A program made the position numbers and the translations under genes. This document shows positions 8,872 through 15,232 of a stretch of DNA of 20,025 nt, one piece after another (position 1 is the stretch's first letter; each line of letters opens with the position of its first letter). This DNA is from Hyphomicrobium sp. (lineage in GTDB: Bacteria; Pseudomonadota; Alphaproteobacteria; Rhizobiales; Hyphomicrobiaceae), in assembly GCA_030609245.1 (NCBI GenBank), contig JAUWCP010000019.1:1-20025 (forward strand). Reading direction: 5' to 3'. Under the pieces are notes generated by a model. The model was not told where the DNA came from. It searched no databases and saw only the letters and a list, made by a program, of their open reading frames with translations.

Positions 8872-8885
8872 TTGACATCGGTCAA
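8872..8885. promoter_or_regulatory. FNR/FixK-like palindrome between dgt and erpA
   Basis: TTGACATCGGTCAA is a perfect 5-bp inverted repeat with a 4-bp centre (TTGAC-N4-GTCAA). This is the architecture of FNR/FixK/Anr-family boxes (TTGAT-N4-ATCAA and variants). It lies in the 121-bp divergent gap. It overlaps the -35 of the proposed erpA promoter, so a bound regulator could repress that promoter; it could also act toward dgt. Binding is inferred from shape only. Confidence 0.4.
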
Positions 8886-8899
8886 CGCACGCTTATCTT
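8872..8899 (+). promoter_or_regulatory. Candidate sigma-70 promoter for erpA
   Basis: A perfect -35 hexamer TTGACA (8872-8877) is followed after 16 bp by TATCTT (8894-8899, 4 of 6 consensus matches). Transcription would start near 8906, leaving a leader of about 50 nt before the erpA start codon. Confidence 0.4.
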
Positions 8900-8955
8900 C
8901 CTTAAGGTGAGAACGCCGCGCCCCGCAACCCCGGCACGGCCCAGAAGCTGAACGA

Positions 8956-9294
8956 ATGAAGATTATGAGCGAACCCGTTACCCTTACCGAGCGCGCGGCA
9001 ACGCGCATCGCCCAGATCGTTGCCGCCGAGGACAAAGCACGCCTTCTTCGCGTGAGTGTGGAAGGCGGCGGCTGCTCGGGCTTCCAGTACAAATTCGACC
9101 TCGTTCCGCAAGCGGAACCCGGCGACATCGTGCTTGAGCGTTCAGGTGCAAAAATTGTCATCGATTCGGTGTCCTTAGGGTTTCTGGCTGGCTCCGAGAT
9201 CGATTTCGTCGACGATCTGATTGGCGCTTCCTTCCGCATTAACAATCCGAAGGCGACGCAATCGTGCGGCTGCGGCACCAGCTTCTCCATCTAG
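8956..9294 (+). CDS. erpA: A-type iron-sulfur cluster carrier (ErpA/IscA family)
   Basis: Small HesB/IscA-family protein that carries Fe-S clusters to apo-proteins. The 112-aa product has the three conserved cysteines: Cys40 in EGGGCSGFQYKF and Cys104/Cys106 in the C-terminal SCGCGTSF motif. The core starts at VTLTERAATRIAQI and length is normal. ATG 8956 is chosen; ATG 8965 (MSEPV) is equally plausible and neither ribosome binding site is strong. The gene is isolated from any isc or suf operon in this window and stands between dgt (divergent) and xthA (same strand, 87 bp downstream), a known alphaproteobacterial arrangement. ErpA is the best symbol by context; IscA or SufA-type naming cannot be excluded. 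Confidence 0.9.
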   Translation: MKIMSEPVTLTERAATRIAQIVAAEDKARLLRVSVEGGGCSGFQYKFDLVPQAEPGDIVLERSGAKIVIDSVSLGFLAGSEIDFVDDLIGASFRINNPKATQSCGCGTSFSI

Positions 9295-9304
9295 CACCGC
9301 GCCC

Positions 9305-9335
9305 TTGACAGCGTACTGGCCAGCGTTGCGATTCT
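9305..9335 (+). promoter_or_regulatory. Weak candidate promoter for xthA
   Basis: A perfect TTGACA (9305-9310) stands 11 bp after the erpA stop codon. The best -10 is GATTCT (9330-9335) after a long 19-bp spacer, with only three consensus matches. xthA may instead be read through from erpA. Confidence 0.25.
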
Positions 9336-9381
9336 CGAATACCTCTGAGCACGCACGGTGATCGAGCCAAGCTGGAAGCGC

Positions 9382-10164
9382 ATGAAAATTGCCACGTGGA
9401 ACATCAATGGCGTCAAGGCGCGGCTAGAATCCGCCCTCACCTACCTGCGCCAGGAGAGCCCCGACGTCATCTGCTTTCAGGAAATCAAGAGCGTTGACGA
9501 GAACTTCCCGGCGGCTGCGTTCGAAGATCTTGGCTACAACGTCGCAACGCATGGTCAGAAAGGCTTCAACGGCGTCGCGATTCTTTCAAAACAGCCATTG
9601 GACGACGTGACACTGCGCTTGCCCGGCGATGAGACGGACGAGCATGCCCGCTATATCGAGGCGACCGTCTCGGTGGCCGCCGGCGCGCTGAAAGTCGCAT
9701 CCATCTACTTGCCGAACGGCAATCCCATCGGCACGGAAAAGTTCACCTACAAACTTGCTTGGATGAAGCGGCTTGCCCAACACGCCCGCTCGTTGCTGTC
9801 GGATGAAATGCCGCTCGTGCTCGCTGGCGACTACAATGTGATCCCCGAACCCGTGGATGCCAAGCGGCCCGAATCCTGGACAGGAGACGCATTGTTTCAA
9901 CCCGAAAGCCGCGCTGCGTTTCGCACTCTTATCAACGAAGGATTCACGGATGCCGCACGGCAGTGTCATCCAGAGCCCGGCGTCTACACGTTTTGGGACT
10001 ATCAAGCGGGTGCCTTCCAAAAAGATGACGGTATTCGCATCGATCACCTGTTGCTCTCACCACAGGCCGCCGACCGGCTCGTCTCAGCGGGCATCGATCG
10101 ATTCACGCGGGGCTGGGAGAGACCATCGGACCATGTGCCTGTCTGGGTCGAGCTTGATCTCTAG
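9382..10164 (+). CDS. xthA: Exodeoxyribonuclease III (AP endonuclease, ExoIII family)
   Basis: Base-excision repair nuclease with AP-endonuclease and 3'-phosphatase/exonuclease activities. All catalytic motifs are present in the 260-aa product: MKIATWNING at the N-terminus, the metal-binding Glu34 in CFQEIKS, Asp150 and Asn152 in LAGDYNV, Asp221-His222 in DGIRIDHLLLS, and the terminal PSDHVPV with Asp250-His251. These positions closely match E. coli ExoIII. ATG 9382 is chosen over the in-frame GTG at 9358 because GGAAG lies directly upstream and the family begins MKIATWN. Its stop lies only 7 bp from the convergent permease stop, so no separate terminator fits between them. Confidence 0.95.
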   Translation: MKIATWNINGVKARLESALTYLRQESPDVICFQEIKSVDENFPAAAFEDLGYNVATHGQKGFNGVAILSKQPLDDVTLRLPGDETDEHARYIEATVSVAAGALKVASIYLPNGNPIGTEKFTYKLAWMKRLAQHARSLLSDEMPLVLAGDYNVIPEPVDAKRPESWTGDALFQPESRAAFRTLINEGFTDAARQCHPEPGVYTFWDYQAGAFQKDDGIRIDHLLLSPQAADRLVSAGIDRFTRGWERPSDHVPVWVELDL

Positions 10165-10171
10165 CGGGATC

Positions 10172-11383
10172 TCAGGGCCATAATTGACTGACGACGAACC
10201 CCACCGAAATTACAAAACCCACCAACGGAACCCATGTAGGAATCGATCGGCGCCCGTCGTCGTCCGGCATTTGGCGCATAACGCGCCAAGCAGCAAGGTT
10301 CACCAACGCAAAGACCATCAACATGATGGTGGATGTTGCCTCGGCTAATCCCTTTAACGTTCCCGGCAAACTCATAAGAAGCGTGACTGCCGTCACAGTG
10401 GCCGTCGTGATCAGTGGGGTATGGGTCCGCGGGTCGACATAGGCAAAGACAGTTGGAATTTGCTGCGTGGAGGCCAGGCCGTAGAGCAGGCGCGAAGCCA
10501 TGATCAACTGGATCAGCACACCGTTGATGATCGCCAGGGCTGCAACGGCGTTAATGAGCGTTGGGGACGAGCCGGTACCCTTCTCATAGAGCGCTGCTAA
10601 GGGTGCATCGCTTGCCGCCAGTTCCTCAGGCGGCATGGCGAGAACAGCTACCGTCACCACGAGAAGATAAAGAACTGTCGTGATTGCCAGCGTGACGAAA
10701 ATAGCGAGCGGCAGATTGCGCCTAACATCCTGCACTTCCTCAGCAATGACCACCATGTCCTCAAACCCGAGAAACGCATAGAAGGCCAGCATCGCCCCTG
10801 AAAGAACCAGGCCCCAACCTTGGAGACTGATCGGCGGTGTCAACACGTCGATGTGCGCAGGGAACGCGCCGAAGCTCTGGTAATTCACGCCCACAACAAG
10901 GAGGAGGCCGAGGAGTTCGATCGCGGTAATGACGCTCGCAACGGTAACGGACTCGGTGATCCCGATCGCTGCGATGCCGCCCAGCGCCAAGACCGACAGA
11001 ACGATCGCGGTCGTTGCATCTACGGCGATGATTTCTCTCAAATAGCCAACGAAAGCGTTGACCAACGCCGACGCGGACGTCAAACCGGCGAGAACAACGA
11101 GCAACCCAACGAGCGTCGATAGATGAACCGAACCGAGCCCTTCACGCACATAAAGCGCCGCGCCCGCCGCGCGAGGGTATCGGCGCGACATTTCCGCATA
11201 AGAGAACACGGTAAATGTGACTAAGCCTGCCGCCACGAGGAAGGACCATGGCGCCTTATAGCCAGCCACACCCGCGATCTCACCGACCAACGCGTAGATG
11301 CCGGCTCCGATCGTGGTGCCTAGGCCGTAAAAGATGACCAGCCAAATTGTCAGTCGCCGCTTCAGTTCAACCTTTGGCGCCAT
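10172..11383 (-). CDS. APC-superfamily amino acid/amine permease
   Basis: Integral inner-membrane transporter with about 12 predicted helices in 403 aa. The first helix carries IFYGLGTTIGAGIYALVG, the glycine-rich unwound segment that binds substrate in APC transporters. The cytoplasmic loop AFLGFEDMVVIAEEVQDVRRNLPLAI (around 220-245) is the family's most conserved motif. The N-terminus is short and basic (APKVELKRRL) and the C-terminus lacks any added domain, so this is a compact APC member. ATG 11383 is preferred, with GGGTTGGGA just upstream; TTG 11392 is possible. The substrate cannot be read from the sequence. It is divergent from the Usp gene, with 156 bp between starts, and convergent with xthA. 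Confidence 0.88.
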   Translation of the reverse strand: MAPKVELKRRLTIWLVIFYGLGTTIGAGIYALVGEIAGVAGYKAPWSFLVAAGLVTFTVFSYAEMSRRYPRAAGAALYVREGLGSVHLSTLVGLLVVLAGLTSASALVNAFVGYLREIIAVDATTAIVLSVLALGGIAAIGITESVTVASVITAIELLGLLLVVGVNYQSFGAFPAHIDVLTPPISLQGWGLVLSGAMLAFYAFLGFEDMVVIAEEVQDVRRNLPLAIFVTLAITTVLYLLVVTVAVLAMPPEELAASDAPLAALYEKGTGSSPTLINAVAALAIINGVLIQLIMASRLLYGLASTQQIPTVFAYVDPRTHTPLITTATVTAVTLLMSLPGTLKGLAEATSTIMLMVFALVNLAAWRVMRQMPDDDGRRSIPTWVPLVGFVISVGFVVSQLWP

Positions 11384-11450
11384 CGATCCCAACCCTACTC
11401 AATCCAAACCTAGTTGCGCATCCACGGTATCGTCGTCCATTCTGGCAGCC

Positions 11451-11464
11451 TTGATGAGCGTCAA
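11451..11464 (+). promoter_or_regulatory. FNR/FixK-type box upstream of the universal stress protein gene
   Basis: TTGATGAGCGTCAA differs from the FNR consensus TTGAT-N4-ATCAA by one base, and fits the looser rhizobial FixK pattern TTGA-N6-TCAA. With flanking bases the dyad extends to 7-bp arms (GCCTTGA...TCAAGGC, 11448-11467... the last base being inside TCAAGGC). A -10-like TACAAT begins 20 bp downstream, so the box centre would fall near -40, the position used by FNR-family activators that overlap the -35 region. It predicts low-oxygen induction of the stress gene. Confidence 0.6.
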
Positions 11465-11484
11465 GGCGACGAAAGCTAATCCAG

Positions 11485-11490
11485 TACAAT
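11485..11490 (+). promoter_or_regulatory. -10 element of the predicted Usp gene promoter
   Basis: TACAAT matches five of six bases of the sigma-70 -10 consensus. No proper -35 hexamer is found 16-18 bp upstream, as expected for an activator-dependent promoter; the FNR/FixK-like box occupies that place. Predicted transcription start is about 11497-11499, 40 or so bases before the start codon. Confidence 0.5.
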
Positions 11491-11539
11491 AGTTGGAATC
11501 GGCCCGAGAACCGCGCGGCAAGGAGTGCAAGTCGAAATC

Positions 11540-12382
11540 ATGAAAAAGCTGCTCATGGCAACCGATCTTTCCGCACGGTCCGATCGCGCGCTGCAACGCG
11601 CTTTGGCGCTCGCCCATCAGCTAGGCGATCCTCTTGAAGTGATCCACATTGTCAGTGACACGGTGCCGGCAAGCACCGCTGAACAGTACGACGCAAGCGC
11701 CCGCACAACAATCGAGCAGCTCCTCGCATCACTGCCGACGTCCGCCGATGTGAAACCTGAGATCGCAATCGTCCGCGGCAGCGGCCACGACGAGATCCTT
11801 CGTCACACTCAGGAGACAGGCGCCGAGTTGATTGTACTCGGCATTACGCGCCACACCACATTTGAGCTTTTTCGCGGGACGACAGCAGAGCGCATTATTC
11901 GTATTGGCAATCTGCCTGTATTACTCGTCAAAGACCCGGTCGCGCACAACTATGAGCGCGTTCTTGTCGCGACCGATAATTCGCCTGCCGCTCGCAGGGC
12001 GCTCGAATGCGCCGCCGCGATTGCACCGGACGCCGAGTTTCACTTGCTCCACACCATCCACGTACCCTTCAAGGGGCTCCTCGACTCAGATACACAAGCG
12101 CAAATTCGCCAAGAGCAAGAACAAAACTTTAAGGCTGATCTCGAAAAAGATATTCGCGCTCATGCACAAACGCTCGGCAATGGCGGCTTGCAAGTCACAT
12201 TTCATGTTGAGGATGGAGACGTCCTCAGTGTGATACGCGAGCAAGCCACACGCTTAAAGCCCGACCTTCTGGCCATCGGTTCGCACGGGCGATCCGGCTT
12301 GCGACAGGCCCTTATTGGCACCGTTGCTGGCAATCTACTCAGCGATCCACCAGTTGACGTACTCGTCACTAAAGCGTTGTGA
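11540..12382 (+). CDS. Universal stress protein with two tandem Usp domains
   Basis: Cytoplasmic UspA-superfamily protein; tandem forms bind adenine nucleotide and are linked to survival under stress or low oxygen. In 280 aa there are two copies: domain 1 from KKLLMATDLSARSDRAL to about 131, and domain 2 from YERVLVATDNSPAARRAL (138) to the end. Domain 2 has the intact nucleotide motif G-2x-G-9x-G-T (Gly247, Gly250, Gly260). In domain 1 the equivalent stretch (LGITRHTTFELFRGTT) has Arg where the second Gly should be. ATG 11540 is chosen because the Usp strand begins there; AAGGAG lies 14 nt upstream, a little far. In-frame GTG 11525 overlaps that site and is unlikely. The upstream FNR/FixK-like box suggests oxygen control. 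Confidence 0.9.
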   Translation: MKKLLMATDLSARSDRALQRALALAHQLGDPLEVIHIVSDTVPASTAEQYDASARTTIEQLLASLPTSADVKPEIAIVRGSGHDEILRHTQETGAELIVLGITRHTTFELFRGTTAERIIRIGNLPVLLVKDPVAHNYERVLVATDNSPAARRALECAAAIAPDAEFHLLHTIHVPFKGLLDSDTQAQIRQEQEQNFKADLEKDIRAHAQTLGNGGLQVTFHVEDGDVLSVIREQATRLKPDLLAIGSHGRSGLRQALIGTVAGNLLSDPPVDVLVTKAL

Positions 12383-12592
12383 TGCTTCGTCCTCGTCGAG
12401 GCGTCGCCCGCACGGCGTCAGGGGACATCCGTGGAATGTCATTTCGACCGCCGAACTAACGACTCGTCAATAGTCTTGACCGTCCATTGCAACAACGGGA
12501 ACCGACCAAATTGTGCATGGACGCAGTGTACGGACCGTAATATCAGTGTAGTGTTCTTCTTGAGACCCTCCGCCACTCAAAAAGGTCCTGCC

Positions 12593-13057
12593 ATGTCCAA
12601 ACTCGTTTCACACCAGAACATTTTGTCGATGGCCTACACCCGTTCGGCATCTTGGTGGACGAGGACACGCAGATTCGCTCTCATACCGCTCGTCGCATTC
12701 AGTATCGTGGGCCTTGTCAATCCGAGTGAAGCCGAGCCCAGCCTTTCTGGCTCGTGGAGCGGGGGCGGCTGGATTTCGTTCGCCTCGGGCACCAGAGAGA
12801 AGGCGCGCTGCAGGGCCCGGTACAGGAAAACCTCGTCGAACAGCTATACACTGCGGGCGACCTGCGCCACGACCTCGGGCAAGGCCACGCAGACAGCGAC
12901 CGTGTACAGGCTTTCTAGGGGCCGCTACCGGGGGACATTCTACAACACCGAATTTAACGTTTCGGGTTCGATCCGCGTCGTCGTGCGCGGCCGGAGCCAG
13001 CGCGTGAGCCTGACCGGCGATGGTGCGTCGGCGTCGTTCAGCCTGCGCAAGCGCTAG
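12593..13057 (+). CDS. Small secreted protein of unknown function
   Basis: I do not recognise a named family, though similar short exported proteins seem widespread in Hyphomicrobiales. The 154-aa product starts with a basic stretch (TRTRRF), a hydrophobic segment ALIPLVAFSIVGLV and a likely signal peptidase I site after SEA at 45-47. The mature part, about 107 aa, is Ser/Gly/Arg-rich with a repeated beta-like alternation (SLSGSWSGGGWISFASG, SGSIRVVVRG, SASFSLRKR) and two cysteines (73 and 91) that could form a disulfide. The pattern suggests a small lipocalin-like or beta-sandwich fold, but that is inference. ATG 12593 has AAGGT about 8 nt upstream; ATG 12629 would give a shorter signal peptide. 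The mature protein is very basic. A strong hairpin follows the stop. Confidence 0.75.
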   Translation: MSKLVSHQNILSMAYTRSASWWTRTRRFALIPLVAFSIVGLVNPSEAEPSLSGSWSGGGWISFASGTREKARCRARYRKTSSNSYTLRATCATTSGKATQTATVYRLSRGRYRGTFYNTEFNVSGSIRVVVRGRSQRVSLTGDGASASFSLRKR

Positions 13058-13089
13058 TCCCTGCGCAGCTCGTCCTGCCCGTCACCAGC

Positions 13090-13114
13090 AAAAGGCCGTC
13101 TAGCGACGGCCTTT
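13090..13114 (+). terminator. Strong hairpin terminator after the small secreted protein gene
   Basis: AAAGGCCGTC-TAGC-GACGGCCTTT (13091-13114) is a perfect 10-bp stem with a 4-nt loop, placed 33 bp after the stop codon. The terminal U run on the plus strand is just the three stem Ts; in the other direction it is four. It separates this gene from the macrodomain gene. Confidence 0.75.
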
Positions 13115-13172
13115 GACCTGTTTAAGATGTCTTGAGCTTGGATCGTCTGCAAAATGAGTGGAGCGGCGCGCC

Positions 13173-13733
13173 ATGCCACACTCTGGATCCGGCCGGGTTG
13201 AGGTCGTCGAGGGCGACATCACGGCGGTTGTGGCGGATGCCATCGTCAACGCCGCCAATAGCGAATTGCGGCTTGGCGGCGGAGTGTGCGGCGCAATCTT
13301 TCGCGCAGCGGGAGTTGAGAAACTGGCGCACGCGTGCAACGAGCTTGGCCAATGCCCGACCGGCTCAGCGGCAATCACACCCGCTTTCGATATCGCAACG
13401 GCAAAGCACATCATCCATGCGGTCGGCCCTGCGTACGCCAGCTATAATCCAGCTGAAGCACGCCGTTTGCTGCGGTCAACCTATGCATCAGCGCTCCGGC
13501 TTGGCGCAGAGCACGGGTGCGCGTCAATCGCTGTTCCGGCGATCAGCACTGGGATCTATGCCTACCCGCTTCAAGCGGCGTGCCACGAGGCCATCGAAGT
13601 GTGCACCAAGGAAGCCGAAGTCCTCGGCCTCCAAATCAAGCTCGTTGCGTTTGATACAAGAACAGCAGACTGCCTGCGCGCTTTCCTAGAAGCCCGCAGG
13701 AGTGCCAATGAGAGTTCGGCCCAGGATGGGTGA
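13173..13733 (+). CDS. Macrodomain protein, ADP-ribose-binding (YmdB/MacroD-like) with unusual Cys
   Basis: Macrodomains bind ADP-ribose and, in the MacroD/YmdB class, hydrolyse O-acetyl-ADP-ribose or mono-ADP-ribosylated proteins. The 186-aa product is one macrodomain: EGDIT (13-17) contacts adenine, IVNAANSEL (24-32) carries Asn26 and Asn29, the glycine loop is GGGVCGAIFRAAG (35-47), and AVPAISTGIYAYP is the phosphate loop. In MacroD/YmdB the loop reads GGGVDG and the Asp is catalytic; here Cys39 takes that place. Hydrolase activity is therefore uncertain while binding looks intact. ATG 13173 has a TGGAG about 10 nt upstream and is preferred over GTG 13158. The 3' end overlaps the MFS gene by 26 bp. 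Confidence 0.88.
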   Translation: MPHSGSGRVEVVEGDITAVVADAIVNAANSELRLGGGVCGAIFRAAGVEKLAHACNELGQCPTGSAAITPAFDIATAKHIIHAVGPAYASYNPAEARRLLRSTYASALRLGAEHGCASIAVPAISTGIYAYPLQAACHEAIEVCTKEAEVLGLQIKLVAFDTRTADCLRAFLEARRSANESSAQDG

Positions 13734-15186
13734 GCTGAACCATACTGCCAAGGATACGCCCGGTGGGATCGTAGAAACCGATCTGCCCTCGCGTCTCGAC
13801 CGTCTGCCCTGGGGACCCTTCCATACGCTCGTCGTAACCGCGCTCGGTATCACATGGATCTTGGATGGGCTCGAGGTGACACTTGCCGGCTCCGTCGCCG
13901 GGGCTTTGAAGGAAAGCCCTGTGCTTCAATTCAGCAATACCGAGATCGGTCTTGTAAGCAGTGCTTACCTTGCCGGCGCCGTGCTTGGCGCGATGCTCTT
14001 TGGCTGGCTCACCGACCGCTGGGGGCGCAAAAAACTGTTCTTCATCACTCTCACGGTCTATCTCTGCGCCACCGCGGCGACGGCATTTTCCTGGAACATA
14101 TGGAGCTTCGCGCTCTTCCGCTTTCTCACCGGTGCCGGAATCGGCGGCGAATATACCGCCATCAACTCGACGATTCAGGAGCTGGTGCCGGCCCGCGTGC
14201 GTGGCTGGACCGACCTTGTCATCAACGGCAGCTTCTGGATTGGCGCAGCGATTGGAGCCGCAGCAACGATCGTGCTGCTCGACCCTGACGTTCTTGGTTA
14301 CGAACTGGGATGGCGCGCCGCATTTCTCATCGGCGCACTGCTTGGCATCGTCATCTTCTTTATGCGCATGTGGATCCCCGAAAGTCCGCGCTGGCTGGTC
14401 ATTCATGGCCGTGCGAGCGAGGCTGAAGCGATTGTGGCCGGCATCGAGTCCAAGCTCGTTAAGCAGGGCTATGTGCTCACCGAAGGACCGTTTCCCAAAA
14501 TTCGACTGCACTCACGCTCGCACACCCCGCTACGGGAGGTTGCCACGACACTCTTTAGAACGCAGCGCCAGCGCACCTTGGTTGGCTTAAGCCTCATGGT
14601 GGCGCAAGCCTTCTTCTACAATGCGATCTTCTTCACTTACGCACTGATCCTGACCGATTTCTATGACGTCCCAGCCGACCACGTGGGCTGGTATATTCTG
14701 CCGTTTGCGTTGGGGAATTTTCTCGGTCCCCTCGTGCTTGGCAGACTATTTGACACGATCGGCCGGCGCATAATGTTAGGATTCACCTACACAGCTTCGG
14801 GCATCCTGCTCGCAGGCACTGGCTATCTCTTCGCAAGCGATGTCTTTTCTGCCGAAAGCCTCACGATTGCGTGGATGATCATCTTCTTCTTCGCTTCAGC
14901 TGCGGCCAGCGCGGCCTACCTCACCGTCAGCGAGACGTTTCCACTAGAAATTCGGGCTCTCGCAATTGCCTTCTTCTACGCAGTAGGTACAGGCGTCGGT
15001 GGTGTTGTGGGGCCGGCTTTGTTCGGCGCGCTGATCGAAACGGGGTCGCGTGCGCATGTGTTCGCCGGCTACCTCTTCGGCGCGCTGCTCATGATCATAG
15101 CTGGTGCGATTGCGCTACGCTTTGCGGTGGCCGCCGAGCGCAAACCCTTGGAGACGGTCGCGCGTCCACTCGCGATGGCCAAATAA
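13708..15186 (+). CDS. MFS transporter, sugar/metabolite:proton symporter type
   Basis: Inner-membrane transporter of the major facilitator superfamily with 12 predicted helices in 492 aa. Visible signatures: acidic residues in the first helix (WILDGLEVTLAG, Asp53 and Glu56), the loop 2-3 motif LTDRWGRKK (101-109), the R-x-G-x-G helix RFLTGAGIGGEYTAI (138-152), the PESPRW motif after helix 6 (224-229), the second-half repeat GRLFDTIGRR, and SETFPLEIRA after helix 10. These place it in the sugar-porter or aromatic-acid/metabolite symporter group; the substrate is unknown. ATG 13708 is chosen because AGGAG stands 5 nt upstream inside the macrodomain gene, giving a 26-bp overlap and probable translational coupling. 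ATG 13726 lacks a ribosome binding site. Confidence 0.9.
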   Translation: MRVRPRMGELNHTAKDTPGGIVETDLPSRLDRLPWGPFHTLVVTALGITWILDGLEVTLAGSVAGALKESPVLQFSNTEIGLVSSAYLAGAVLGAMLFGWLTDRWGRKKLFFITLTVYLCATAATAFSWNIWSFALFRFLTGAGIGGEYTAINSTIQELVPARVRGWTDLVINGSFWIGAAIGAAATIVLLDPDVLGYELGWRAAFLIGALLGIVIFFMRMWIPESPRWLVIHGRASEAEAIVAGIESKLVKQGYVLTEGPFPKIRLHSRSHTPLREVATTLFRTQRQRTLVGLSLMVAQAFFYNAIFFTYALILTDFYDVPADHVGWYILPFALGNFLGPLVLGRLFDTIGRRIMLGFTYTASGILLAGTGYLFASDVFSAESLTIAWMIIFFFASAAASAAYLTVSETFPLEIRALAIAFFYAVGTGVGGVVGPALFGALIETGSRAHVFAGYLFGALLMIIAGAIALRFAVAAERKPLETVARPLAMAK

Positions 15187-15232
15187 AGGTGGCAGCGCTG
15201 CACGGGACCGAAAGTCTTGCTCTGTTGAGACG

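Noticed and set aside
8835..9290. In-frame upstream extension of dgt across erpA on the minus strand
   Set aside because: The extra 152 codons lie antisense to erpA, which is clearly coding, and show no dGTPase-like sequence; the family start fits ATG 8834.
11399..11617. 72-aa minus-strand open frame at the permease-Usp junction
   Set aside because: It starts antisense inside the Usp gene and crosses the FNR/FixK-like box and promoter; no domain or ribosome binding site supports it.
12431..12592. Longer N-terminus for the small secreted protein
   Set aside because: It would place 54 polar residues before the signal peptide; ATG 12593 has a ribosome binding site and yields a usual signal sequence.
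15192..15201. GCAGCGCTGC palindrome between the convergent MFS and ExoR-like genes
   Set aside because: With no loop and no T tract it does not make a terminator; at 10 bp it may be chance in GC-rich DNA.
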